This document shows positions 7,820-16,205 of a stretch of 63,084 bases of DNA, one piece after another; position 1 is the stretch's first letter; every line of letters begins with the position of its first letter. Origin of the DNA: an uncultured Eubacteriales bacterium (lineage in GTDB: Bacteria; Bacillota; Clostridia; Oscillospirales; Acutalibacteraceae). The position numbers and the translations under genes were made by a program. Below the pieces are notes generated by a model that searched no databases, had not been told where the DNA came from, and saw only the letters and a program-made list of their open reading frames with translations. The DNA is taken from NCBI GenBank assembly GCA_949293815.1, contig CASFEZ010000025.1, forward strand, positions 1 through 63,084, in the 5' to 3' direction.

Positions 7820-9127
7820 ATGAAGCTAACTGTAAACAAAAACTCGATAACCGGCAGAATAAAGCCGATGAACGCCGTTAACAACGGTCCTGTATATACC
7901 GAAAACGCCGATCAGAATTTAACGAACATGCCGTACTTTATCGACGCTAATATTCCGTACGCCAGAACGCACGACTCATCGATATGCTATGATTACGGCG
8001 GAGAGCACTGCGTTGACATAATCGGAATATTTCCGAATTTCGAAAATGATGAAAACGACCCGAATTCGTATGATTTCACGCTTACGGATATGTATTTAAA
8101 AAATATAGAACGCTCAGGAGCGCAGGTATTCTTTCGTCTCGGCAATAAAATCGAACACTGGCCGAAGCATTACGGCATTATACCCCCTAAGGATTATAAA
8201 AAATGGGCTGTGATATGCGAGCATATCATAAATCATTATAATTACGGTTGGGCGGACGGCTTTAAAATGGGAATAAAATACTGGGAAATATGGAACGAGC
8301 CCGATTTTAACAACAAATGCTGGCTCGGAACGCCCGAGGAATTCTACGAGCTTTTCGCCGTCACGGCAAAGCATTTAAAATCAAAATTTCCGTCTCTTAA
8401 AATCGGAGGCCCCGCAGTATGCTGTTATAACGAAAAATGGCTCGTACCGTTTTTTGAATATATGCGCGAACACGGCGTACCCATGGATTTCTACTCATGG
8501 CATCGATATTCCGATAAAATCGAGGATTTCACTATCGACGCAGAGCGTCACCGCGAGATTTTGGATAAATACGGATACACAGAAACCGAAAGCATATTAA
8601 ACGAATGGAACTACGTTGTCGGCTGGGAGGGCGAAACGTGGAAAAAAAGTCTTATTGAAATGAATTCCGTAAAGGGCGCGGTTTTTTGCGCCGCCGTCAT
8701 GGCGCAGTGCCAAAAATCCTCAGCCGACATGCTCATGTATTACGACGCAAGAATTCAGTCAAGCATGAACAATCTGTTTGATCGTAATACGCTTGAGCCG
8801 AAAAAGGGCTACTATCCCGTCAAGCTATGGGGTGAAATGCTCAAAATGGGGGCGGAGTGCAAAACAGAATGCGACATTCCCGATATCTACGCCGCGTCAG
8901 CCGTCGGAAACGGAAAAAGCGTAACCATGATAGCATACTACTCTGCCGATGACCGTGCAGTAACGCGTTCGTTCAAAATCGACTTCGGAAAAAACGAAAA
9001 GGACAGGCTTTACAGCATTTTTACGCTTGATGAGGATAAGGATTTCGAGCTTACCGAAACCTGCGCCTCCGACAACGGAGGATTTTTTATTACAATGAAG
9101 CCCAATACCGTAATAGTGATAAGATAA
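7820..9127 (+). CDS. GH39-like glycoside hydrolase (clan GH-A, beta-xylosidase-like)
   Basis: The protein has 435 residues and no signal peptide, so it is probably cytoplasmic. It has the clan GH-A pair: WEIWNEPDF with the probable acid/base Glu160, and ILNEWNY with the probable nucleophile Glu262. The DSSICYDYGG and DFYSWHRYSDK segments also fit GH39-type beta-xylosidase or related enzymes. A C-terminal beta-rich part (about 350-435) resembles the usual accessory sheet domain. The EamA transporter gene begins right after its stop, suggesting that uptake and hydrolysis of one small glycan are linked. It starts 3 bp after the broken phosphoesterase gene, probably from one original operon. Confidence 0.85.
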   Translation: MKLTVNKNSITGRIKPMNAVNNGPVYTENADQNLTNMPYFIDANIPYARTHDSSICYDYGGEHCVDIIGIFPNFENDENDPNSYDFTLTDMYLKNIERSGAQVFFRLGNKIEHWPKHYGIIPPKDYKKWAVICEHIINHYNYGWADGFKMGIKYWEIWNEPDFNNKCWLGTPEEFYELFAVTAKHLKSKFPSLKIGGPAVCCYNEKWLVPFFEYMREHGVPMDFYSWHRYSDKIEDFTIDAERHREILDKYGYTETESILNEWNYVVGWEGETWKKSLIEMNSVKGAVFCAAVMAQCQKSSADMLMYYDARIQSSMNNLFDRNTLEPKKGYYPVKLWGEMLKMGAECKTECDIPDIYAASAVGNGKSVTMIAYYSADDRAVTRSFKIDFGKNEKDRLYSIFTLDEDKDFELTETCASDNGGFFITMKPNTVIVIR

Positions 9128-10012
9128 ATGATGGACTATATATTTTTAATAACAATTCTTATTCTGCGTATTCCGCAGAGCTTCTTTAACAAGAAAACAA
9201 GCACTCTCGTCACAAGCACGCCGAGGTACTTCGTATACTGTTCTTACAGCTACGTTCTTGCGGGATTAATCGCATTTGTTCTGATGCTGAGCGAGGGACT
9301 GCCCGAATTCAATCCGTACGCATTCGGGATATCCGCGCTCGGAGCCTTGGCACTGGCACTTAATATTTACTTCAGTCTCGAATCGCTCAAACACGGAGTT
9401 ATGGTTCTGTCCTCTCTCGCAGGCTCTGCCGGACTGTTGATTCCCTGCATCGCAGGAATATTTATGTTCGCAGAAAAAATGAAGCTCATGCAGTTTGCGG
9501 GAATTGCTCTGCTTATATTCTCGGGATGGCTTCTCATCGGCTATTCAAAAAAACAGACGGGTGCGTTTACGTTTAAAACTCTGCTGTTGTTGATCGGCAG
9601 TATGTTATCAAACGGAACGGTCATGCTTTCGCAGAAAATGTTTTCGAAATTCCTTCCCGATATGAGTGCGTCGGTGTTCTCATTCTATACGTTTTCACTG
9701 CTCGGCGCGGGTATGCTTGCAGGACTTATTATAAATTCGTTTTCGAAAGCAAACAGAACAGAAATCAAAACCGTCCCGCGTAAGCTGTTTTTATACGGAA
9801 CGATCCTTTCGGTTATTCTGTTTGCAATAAATCAGCTTGCCACCGTCGCGGCGAAAAACGTTCCATCAGCCGTTATGTTCCCGATAAACGACGGCGGAGC
9901 GACAATAATTTCCGCACTGACGGGGGCATGCTTCTTTAAAGAAAAACTTACGAAGCGAAGCGCAGCGGGAATCCTGATCGGCATAACGTCTTTAATAATT
10001 ATTAATTGCTGA
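9128..10012 (+). CDS. EamA/DMT-superfamily transporter
   Basis: The protein has 294 residues and about ten predicted hydrophobic helices in two similar halves, the layout of EamA drug/metabolite transporters. The start overlaps the end of the GH39 gene by direct abutment (TAA-ATG), with only a weak ribosome site, so translation is likely coupled. Substrate is unknown. Context suggests a sugar or sugar derivative. Confidence 0.85.
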   Translation: MMDYIFLITILILRIPQSFFNKKTSTLVTSTPRYFVYCSYSYVLAGLIAFVLMLSEGLPEFNPYAFGISALGALALALNIYFSLESLKHGVMVLSSLAGSAGLLIPCIAGIFMFAEKMKLMQFAGIALLIFSGWLLIGYSKKQTGAFTFKTLLLLIGSMLSNGTVMLSQKMFSKFLPDMSASVFSFYTFSLLGAGMLAGLIINSFSKANRTEIKTVPRKLFLYGTILSVILFAINQLATVAAKNVPSAVMFPINDGGATIISALTGACFFKEKLTKRSAAGILIGITSLIIINC

Positions 10013-10619
10013 AACCTTTCTGAAAGGGTACACAGGCTATCTGGTATGTGACGGCTATGACGGTTACAACAAGCTGAAGAATGTCACCCGCTGCGGATGC
10101 TGGGCTCATGCGAGAAGAAAGTTTTATGAAGCCTTACCCGCAGATGAAGAAATTAAAAAAACATCCAAAGCCAATGAAGGTTTTGAAAGAATCAACCAAC
10201 TGTTTGATCTCGAAAGGGAATACGCCCAAATATGTCCGGAAGAACGATATACACAACGGCAGGAACACTCAAAAAAGGTTCTTGACGGCTTTTACGCATG
10301 GCTTGAAACGGTGAATCCCTCACAGGGAACCGGCCTTGCGAAAGCGGTTAGTATGCACGAAACGAGAAGAGCTATCTTTATGCTTTCCTTGAAGATCCGC
10401 AGATTCCGATAGACAACAACTTAGCCGAAAGAGCGGTAAAGCCTTTTGTTATCGGCAGAAAAAACTGGCTGTTTTCCACCTCGCCGAAAGGAGCCGAAGC
10501 AAGTTCAATTGCCTACTCAATCATCAACTCGGCACAGGCAAACGGCATGGATGCCAAAGAATATCTGACAACCATCTTCCGCACCGGCGAAAGACGGCTG
10601 CCGCTGAAATCGGAATAAA
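10013..10619 (+). pseudogene. IS66-family transposase (TnpC) C-terminal remnant
   Basis: The first frame reads FLKGYTGYLVCDGYDGYNKL, then CGCWAHARRKFYEAL, typical of the DDE domain of IS66 TnpC. A frame change occurs near 10340-10350. The second frame reads FLEDPQIPIDNNLAERAVKPF, then GRKNWLFSTSPKGAEASS and ends with RTGERRLPLKSE at the stop 10617-10619. The N-terminal part, TnpA and TnpB are absent. The remnant abuts the EamA stop, so the left part of the IS was lost by deletion. Confidence 0.93.
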
Positions 10620-10649
10620 TATTTATCGAGGAAATCTGAATAAGACAAT

Positions 10650-10695
10650 CCCCCGGAGAATATCGCTCTTTTGATAGAGTCAATTCTTCGGGGGT
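10650..10695 (+). terminator. Hairpin at the end of the IS66 remnant
   Basis: CCCCCGGAGAAT pairs with ATTCTTCGGGGG (one G-U pair) around an inner CTC/GAG stem. Only a weak T-run follows (TTAGTTCTATT). It could be a terminator or part of the IS end. Confidence 0.45.
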
Positions 10696-10717
10696 TAGTT
10701 CTATTTGCCGGGACGCC

Positions 10718-10740
10718 GGGTTATTTGGGGGGTACGCTTA
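10718..10740. repeat. Probable right terminal inverted repeat of the IS66 element
   Basis: The minus-strand reading starts TAAGCGTACCCCCCAAATAA, like the GTAAGCG-type ends of IS66 elements. The left end is missing, so the pairing cannot be checked. It ends 3 bp before the stop codon of the SASP gene. Confidence 0.5.
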
Positions 10741-10743
10741 GTC

Positions 10744-11004
10744 TTACATTGTCAAAGAAACTTCGTATGTAATCTCTTTGCTGTGTCCGTCAAGCCAGCG
10801 ATAATTGCGCGTGAATTTCACGGTTCGTACGGGACAGATGTTCTTCACCATCTGACCGCCAACAGAACCGGCCTGACGAGAAGTCAAATCACCATTGTAG
10901 CCCTGTTTCAGGTTGACGCCAACTTCGCTGGCGGCTTCCATCTTGAACTTATCGAGAGCTTCACGAGCCTGGGGTACAAGAGAAGAATTACCGGACTTCG
11001 CCAT
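10744..11004 (-). CDS. Alpha/beta-type small acid-soluble spore protein, with unusual C-terminal tail
   Basis: The product has 86 residues from ATG 11004, preceded by AAAGGAGTG. LVPQAREALDKFKMEAASE, then VNLKQGYNGDL and TSRQAGSVGGQMVK are the two SASP signatures, including the GPR protease recognition segment around EAASEVGV. SASPs coat and protect spore DNA and are degraded at germination. Normal family members stop about 8-12 residues after GGQMV. This one continues with about 34 residues (NICPVRTVKFTRN...YEVSLTM) of unfamiliar, partly beta-like sequence. The gene's end lies 3 bp from the IS66 right end, but the tail itself does not look like IS sequence. Confidence 0.88.
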   Translation of the reverse strand: MAKSGNSSLVPQAREALDKFKMEAASEVGVNLKQGYNGDLTSRQAGSVGGQMVKNICPVRTVKFTRNYRWLDGHSKEITYEVSLTM

Positions 11005-11229
11005 TTTTTTCACTCCTTTGCTATTGGTACCCTGCGCTTGCAAGGTTAGTTTGTGCCGCACAACGACAATTAGCCTTGTCAAATGCTGTCAATTTGCGAT
11101 TTGCAAACTTTTTGTTCGGCACAACCATAGCTTTTCCCCAGGCAAAACGTATAACCGTGTTATTTTTTGTCTATAAACGCAAAAAATGTCAACATGCCAT
11201 TTCTGCTATCAATGGTTAAAAACAAAAAA

Positions 11230-11480
11230 GGAGCTGTTGCATTTCGATACAGAAAGCGTTTTCTTCGCCCCGAAGCTGTACAAAGGTACCGCGAGCGGGC
11301 GAAAAAACGCTTAGAAAAGCAAATATATTTTATCCTTATTATGTAAAAAAGGACTGTCGCACATAAATGCTTTTTTTGCTGCATCCATTTACGTGTAACA
11401 GTCCATGTTTTATTCTTTTGCTTTTCGGTCTGCGCGAAAGGCTCTTTTGCTTTTCGGTCTGCGCGAAAGGCAACAGCCCC
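11230..11480. repeat. Structured repeat, copy 1 (MITE-like, 251 bp)
   Basis: The element is bounded by GGAGCTGTTGC (11230-11240) and GCAACAGCCCC (11470-11480). Inside are a long stem (AAAGCGTTTTCTTCGCCCC against GGGCGAAAAAACGCTT) and a second hairpin (GGACTGTCGCACAT against ACGTGTAACAGTCC). Its inner sequence is the reverse complement of the copy at 28866-29088, with few differences. No open frame is credible. On the minus strand it begins 10 bp after the sialidase stop and is followed by TTTTTT, so it can act as a terminator. The rest of the 11005-11229 gap, upstream of the SASP gene, shows nothing I can name. Confidence 0.85.
11413..11470. repeat. 29-bp tandem duplication inside repeat copy 1
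   Basis: The 29-bp unit ending in GGTCTGCGCGAAAGG occurs at 11413-11441 and again at 11442-11470 with one difference at the first base. Copy 2 has the unit once, so the duplication arose in copy 1. Confidence 0.85.
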
Positions 11481-11490
11481 TGCGGGAAAA

Positions 11491-13056
11491 TCAAAGCTTT
11501 ACGCGTTTAAAAACCAGGCAACCGGACGGGTAAGCCTCATAAAATACGCCGATTTCACCGCCCGACAATAGCGCGATGGAGGAATAGGCAAAAAAGTCGT
11601 CGTATTTTTCAAACGCGGCGTATTGTGTTTTATCCTTGAGCGGAATGTCTTTGATGGTTTTTACCTGTTTATCCGCAATTTCGCAAACGGACAATACGCC
11701 GTCGGTTCGGGAGCTGTCTTTACCGTGGTGACCGGAAGGATGCACCGAAACAAAGTATTCCTTCTTTTGATCCAGATACGACGGATAGGAAAAGCCGTTT
11801 TCGCCGTGACGGGGCAGCATCAAAATAGATTTCTGACACCGTACGGAATACAGACCGCAGGCTCTGGCGCGCTTAAAATGCTGCCCGCCGCTGTGGCTGA
11901 CCGAAAGCGGTGTTTTGCCGTATTTGAGCTGTCGTCCCAAACACAAAATAGTACCGTCAGACTGCTCCATCAGCTGGGACTCATCGATATTTTTGGAATA
12001 GCCGTTACGATGCCAGGTTTTGCCGCTATCATCGGAATAAATCACAGCGGCGCGCCCGAGGGCATACATGGGCATCAGGAGCCTCCCATTTTTGGCTTTG
12101 TCCGGCTGGTGGGAAAGGCAAATGCCGATACCGGGACCGGTGCCGAAAAATTTGCCGTCTTTGGGGGATTTGACCTGGGGCGTAATATCCACAGGCTGGC
12201 TCCAGGTAAGACCGCCGTCGCGGCTCTCGGTCTGCCAGATGTAGCAGGTCACCGCCGCCCGCAGCGGCGCGGCTTTGGTTTCGGGGGTCACATATTTTTC
12301 GTTATACTCCCGCTTTTTCACCGGCGTGGGGTTTTCCGAAAACGCGGGCATATCGCTGCTCAGATAGATATTGCCCACATAAATATCACCGGTGCTGTCC
12401 GGATACAGCGGCGGCGCGTTTTCCAGAAATTCACCGTCACCGTAATATAAATCGCCCAGGGTTTCATACGCATGGGCAAAATCATGGTTTTTCGGCATAT
12501 AATAGCGGGTTTTGCCGCCGTCCGGGTCATAGACATAGCCGTCCGCGCGCAGGGTATAACAGTTCAAGCCGGTTTTGGTGTGCCCTTTTTTCAACTTTTT
12601 TACAGACTGTTCTCTGGTAAACAGCATCAGACATCGCTGACCGTCCACCATGCAATAGCCGTCGGTTTTTTCCAGACGGGAACGGTCATGCAGCCCCTTG
12701 CTTTCCGGGAACATATCGCAGTGCATGAGTATCACATCGTCTTTGACTACCATAACCGGATCCATTAAAATAGCGCTTGTCGTATCATTGCCGTCTACCG
12801 GCGCTTTGCAGCAGGGCGGGGACATAACTTTGATTTCATCGCTCCAATGCTCGCCCGAATCGCCGCTGACTTTCACCGATATGCCAATCTTGCCCCAGTC
12901 CATACCGCCGGAGGCGCTGTCGATGGCAGCTACCAAATTGCCCTTCGCCGTCACCAGCGAGGGGATGCGATAATCCGGCGCGGAAAAGCCCGCCGGGCGC
13001 AAATCATCCATAAATGAAAAATTGGTGCCGGCAAAAAGCACTTTATCATTTTGCAT
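11491..13056 (-). CDS. Sialidase/neuraminidase-family protein (GH33-like, intracellular)
   Basis: The product has 521 residues from ATG 13056 (GGAGAG site upstream). It has a DYRIPSLV motif (about residue 32), the RIP segment with the arginine of the sialidase active site. Asp-box-like SxDxGxxW blades follow (SGDSGEHWS, SRDGGLTWS, SDDSGKTWH, SHSGGQHF). This gives a six-bladed beta-propeller. There is no signal peptide, so it may act on imported glycans. It is followed 10 bp later by the structured repeat and lies behind uxuA on the same strand. Exo-alpha-sialidase activity is the family expectation; other BNR-repeat functions are possible. Confidence 0.82.
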   Translation of the reverse strand: MQNDKVLFAGTNFSFMDDLRPAGFSAPDYRIPSLVTAKGNLVAAIDSASGGMDWGKIGISVKVSGDSGEHWSDEIKVMSPPCCKAPVDGNDTTSAILMDPVMVVKDDVILMHCDMFPESKGLHDRSRLEKTDGYCMVDGQRCLMLFTREQSVKKLKKGHTKTGLNCYTLRADGYVYDPDGGKTRYYMPKNHDFAHAYETLGDLYYGDGEFLENAPPLYPDSTGDIYVGNIYLSSDMPAFSENPTPVKKREYNEKYVTPETKAAPLRAAVTCYIWQTESRDGGLTWSQPVDITPQVKSPKDGKFFGTGPGIGICLSHQPDKAKNGRLLMPMYALGRAAVIYSDDSGKTWHRNGYSKNIDESQLMEQSDGTILCLGRQLKYGKTPLSVSHSGGQHFKRARACGLYSVRCQKSILMLPRHGENGFSYPSYLDQKKEYFVSVHPSGHHGKDSSRTDGVLSVCEIADKQVKTIKDIPLKDKTQYAAFEKYDDFFAYSSIALLSGGEIGVFYEAYPSGCLVFKRVKL

Positions 13057-13091
13057 GGTTTTCTCTCCGTTCCTTACACGCGCAAGCGCGA

Positions 13092-14147
13092 TTATTGCTG
13101 CCGGGCGGCTTTTTCTACCGCTTCCCACAGGCCGTTCAAATAAGCAGCGCCTAACGCGCGGTCATATAAACCATAACCAGCTCTGCCGGTTTCGCCCCAA
13201 ATCATACGGCCGTGATCCGGACGCACATAGCCGTCGAACCCGTTATCGTAAAGGGCTTTGACAATGGCGTACATATCCAGACTGCCGTCTTTGGAAAGGT
13301 GACCGCTCTCCTCAAAACCATCGGGCAGAATTTTGACATTGCGCATATGTACAAAATGAATTCTGCCCACAGCGGCGTATTTGGCAGCCATTTTGACCAC
13401 ATCGTTTTTACAGCTGCATCCGAGGGAACCGGTGCAAAGGGTCAGACCGTTATGTGGGTCGTCCACCAGCTTCAGGAACCGATCCAGATTCTTTTCATCG
13501 GTAATGATGCGCGGCAGACCGAAAATGCTCCAGCAGGGGTCATCCTCGTGAATGGCCATATTGATATCGTTTTCAGCGGCAACGGGAATAATCCGCTCCA
13601 AAAAATATTGCAGATTCGCCCACAAATCCTCGGCGGTCATGGCGTTGTATTCCGCCACCACGCTGCTCAGCTGCTCGCGGGTATAGCTGGCGTCCCAGCC
13701 GGGCAGGGTCAAATCGCTGTCGCTCTTTAAGGGGTTTACCTTATCCACCTGCTCCTGAAAATACGCAAGGCAGGTGGAGCCGTCCTCGCGCACATGGGCA
13801 AGGTCCGTGCGCGTCCAGTCGAACACCGGCATAAAGTTATAGCAAATGCATTTTACTCCGGCTTCGCCCAATCTGCGGATGTTTTCGCAATAGTTCTCAA
13901 TATACCGGTCACGGGTGGGTTTACCGAGTTTAATGTCTTCGTGTACCGGCACGCTCTCAATCACCTCGAACGCAAGTCCCGCGTCCTCGGTGCGCTTTTT
14001 CAAATCAGCAATGCTCTCCCGGCTCCAAACCTCACCCACCGACACATCATAGACGGCGGTGACAATGGAATGCATACCGGGAATCTGGCGAATCATCTGG
14101 GGGGTAATTTTATCCTCTTTCCCATACCAGCGAAAAGATAATTTCAT
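13092..14147 (-). CDS. uxuA: Mannonate dehydratase
   Basis: The 351-residue protein has the full UxuA pattern: [12 protein letters not shown] at the start, [13 protein letters not shown], the [14 protein letters not shown] block, [36 protein letters not shown] and [13 protein letters not shown]. It dehydrates D-mannonate to 2-keto-3-deoxygluconate in hexuronate breakdown and uses Mn2+ or Fe2+. It is 14 bp downstream of tyrS and 35 bp upstream of the sialidase-like gene, so the three may share a transcript. No uxaC or uxuB is visible in the window. Confidence 0.95.
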   Translation of the reverse strand: MKLSFRWYGKEDKITPQMIRQIPGMHSIVTAVYDVSVGEVWSRESIADLKKRTEDAGLAFEVIESVPVHEDIKLGKPTRDRYIENYCENIRRLGEAGVKCICYNFMPVFDWTRTDLAHVREDGSTCLAYFQEQVDKVNPLKSDSDLTLPGWDASYTREQLSSVVAEYNAMTAEDLWANLQYFLERIIPVAAENDINMAIHEDDPCWSIFGLPRIITDEKNLDRFLKLVDDPHNGLTLCTGSLGCSCKNDVVKMAAKYAAVGRIHFVHMRNVKILPDGFEESGHLSKDGSLDMYAIVKALYDNGFDGYVRPDHGRMIWGETGRAGYGLYDRALGAAYLNGLWEAVEKAARQQ

Positions 14148-14161
14148 CTTGTTGCTCCTTT

Positions 14162-15388
14162 TTATTCAATCACAGCTTTTAAGAACACTTTTTTGCCTTT
14201 TTTGACCACCACATGCCCCTTATCAAAAGCAGCATGGGGAATCAGGGCAAACATATCCGTTATTTTTTCCTCGTCAACGGTCACACTGCCCTGTTTGATC
14301 AAGGTTTTGGCATCGCTTTTGGATTTGGCTACGCCCATTCTTACCAACAGATCCGCAAGGGAGATTTGACCATCGGTAAAGTCCGCCTCGCTGATCGCCC
14401 GGGACGGCATTTCCTCGGCAGAGGATGCGCCGCCGAATACCGAACGCGCCGCGCTCTGCGCCTTTGCTGCCTCCTCTTCGCCGTGAATCAGCTTGGTAAT
14501 TTCATAGGCCAGCCGCTCTTTGACCGGGTTGAGGGCGCTGCCCTCGCATTTTTCAAATTCAGCAATCTCCTCCAAGGGCACAAAGGTGAGCATTTTCATA
14601 CATTTTATGACATCCGCATCGTCGATATTGCGCCAGTACTGGTAAAAATCGTAGGGAGAGGTTTTTTCGGGGTCAAGCCACACGGCGCCTTTTTCGGTTT
14701 TGCCCATTTTTTTGCCCTCGCTGGTCAAAAGCAGGGTAAAGGTCATGGCGCAAACCTCGCGCTGGTCGGCGCGGCGGTTCAGCTCGACACCGCCAATCAT
14801 ATTGCTCCACTGGTCATCGCCGCCCAGCTGCATTTTACAATCATACTCCCGCGCCAAATGCAAGAAGTCATAGCTTTGCATAATCATGTAGTTCAGCTCA
14901 AAGAATGAAAGCCCCCGTTCCAGCCGCTGCTTATAGCACTCCGCTGCGAGCATCCGGTTGACGGAAAAATGCACGCCCACATCCCGCAAGAAGTCGATAT
15001 AATTCAAATCGCAGAGCCAGTCGGCGTTGTTTGCCATAATGGCTTTGCCGTCCGAAAAATCAATGAGCTTTCCCATCTGCTTGCGGAAGCATGCGATATT
15101 ATGGGCAATGGTTTCCTTTGTCAGCATTTTACGCATATCCGTTTTGCCGGACGGGTCGCCGATCATGCCGGTGCCGCCACCGAACAGGGCAATGGGAATA
15201 TGCCCCGCCCGCTGCATATGCGCCATCACCATCACAGACACAAAATGCCCCACGTGCAAACTGTCAGCGGTGGGGTCGAAGCCGATATAAAATTTCATCG
15301 GCTCGCCGCACATCAGCTCTTCTACTTTTTTTTCATCGGTCATCTGCGCGACCAGACCGCGCTGTTTCAGTTCTTCAAATACAGTCAT
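14162..15388 (-). CDS. tyrS: Tyrosyl-tRNA synthetase
   Basis: The 408-residue class I synthetase has HVGH at residues 45-48 (HIGH motif) and GKKMGKT as the KMSKS motif in its less common KMGKT form. A C-terminal S4 RNA-binding domain covers about residues 345-405. It charges tRNA-Tyr. The start lies 8 bp after the stop of the upstream TIM-barrel gene. No T-box leader can be placed here because the gene follows that stop so closely, unlike many firmicute tyrS genes. Confidence 0.96.
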   Translation of the reverse strand: MTVFEELKQRGLVAQMTDEKKVEELMCGEPMKFYIGFDPTADSLHVGHFVSVMVMAHMQRAGHIPIALFGGGTGMIGDPSGKTDMRKMLTKETIAHNIACFRKQMGKLIDFSDGKAIMANNADWLCDLNYIDFLRDVGVHFSVNRMLAAECYKQRLERGLSFFELNYMIMQSYDFLHLAREYDCKMQLGGDDQWSNMIGGVELNRRADQREVCAMTFTLLLTSEGKKMGKTEKGAVWLDPEKTSPYDFYQYWRNIDDADVIKCMKMLTFVPLEEIAEFEKCEGSALNPVKERLAYEITKLIHGEEEAAKAQSAARSVFGGASSAEEMPSRAISEADFTDGQISLADLLVRMGVAKSKSDAKTLIKQGSVTVDEEKITDMFALIPHAAFDKGHVVVKKGKKVFLKAVIE

Positions 15389-15395
15389 CTATTGA

Positions 15396-16196
15396 TTAAT
15401 CCTCCGTAACTTTCAAATCTTTTAACGCCCGCAGCGCCAGAGGCGCATCCTGGGCAAAATCCTTGGTGCTGGCTTCAACGGAGCAGGTTTCGCACCCTGC
15501 CGCCGTCAAAGCCGATAAAAATCCGATATAGTCATATTCCTCCCCCAACCGGGGGTAGATTCTCTTCATCTCGCCGAAAGGCTGCGGGTTCGAGATATGC
15601 GCATGGCGCACAATTCCCTTTAAGTCTCGAATATTCCCGAAGCCATCGGCAGCATTCTTCATATGATAAATATCCGCCAGCACCGCCAGATATGGCGAGG
15701 AGACGGCATAGGATAGCATCGCCGCCTCTTTTACCGTATGGATAAAATTACACTCCGCAGGGCTGAGCGGCTCAATCACCAGCGTTACGCCGTACTGCTC
15801 GAAAAGCGGCAGGGCAATCCGCTGTAAAAAATCGATATTCTGCGCCATGCCCTCATAAAAGGACAGCTCTTCGGGAATTTGCCGGGCGCCGCCGCTGCCG
15901 AACACCACGGTTTTCAGCCCCAGTTCGCAGCCAAAATCCAACCCGCGCTTGATATAGTCCGCCAGCGCTGCATCGCTTCTCTCGGAACCGCTGGTTTTCA
16001 GTTCGCCGGGCAGAAAACAGTTGGCAGCTTCGCAGGAAAGCTGACAGGCGGCTACGAGGTCTTTTACCGTTTTCTGTTTGGCTCGATCCGCTTCTGCAAG
16101 CATTTTAAAATTCGCTTCCACATAGTCAGCGCCGCAGGCGGCAGCCGCGCGCATATTACCTTCTGATTCTACTGCCATGCAAAAACCAAAACGCAT
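15396..16196 (-). CDS. Sugar phosphate isomerase/epimerase-like TIM-barrel protein
   Basis: The product has 266 residues with the xylose-isomerase-like TIM barrel (AP endonuclease 2 family) pattern: GADYVEANFKML near the start, TLVIEPLSPAECNFIHT with the metal-binding Glu, VLADIYHM and RHAHISNP with metal-binding Asp/His. Enzymes of this fold isomerise or epimerise sugars. The exact substrate is not readable. It begins 10 bp after recN ends and is followed by tyrS. Confidence 0.85.
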   Translation of the reverse strand: MRFGFCMAVESEGNMRAAAACGADYVEANFKMLAEADRAKQKTVKDLVAACQLSCEAANCFLPGELKTSGSERSDAALADYIKRGLDFGCELGLKTVVFGSGGARQIPEELSFYEGMAQNIDFLQRIALPLFEQYGVTLVIEPLSPAECNFIHTVKEAAMLSYAVSSPYLAVLADIYHMKNAADGFGNIRDLKGIVRHAHISNPQPFGEMKRIYPRLGEEYDYIGFLSALTAAGCETCSVEASTKDFAQDAPLALRALKDLKVTED

Positions 16197-16205
16197 AAAA
16201 GCACC

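Noticed and set aside
10081-10314. 77-codon plus-strand frame
   Set aside because: Out-of-frame reading of the IS66 transposase remnant.
11623-12450. Long plus-strand open frame
   Set aside because: Antisense shadow of the sialidase-like gene; no ribosome site and no protein-like pattern.
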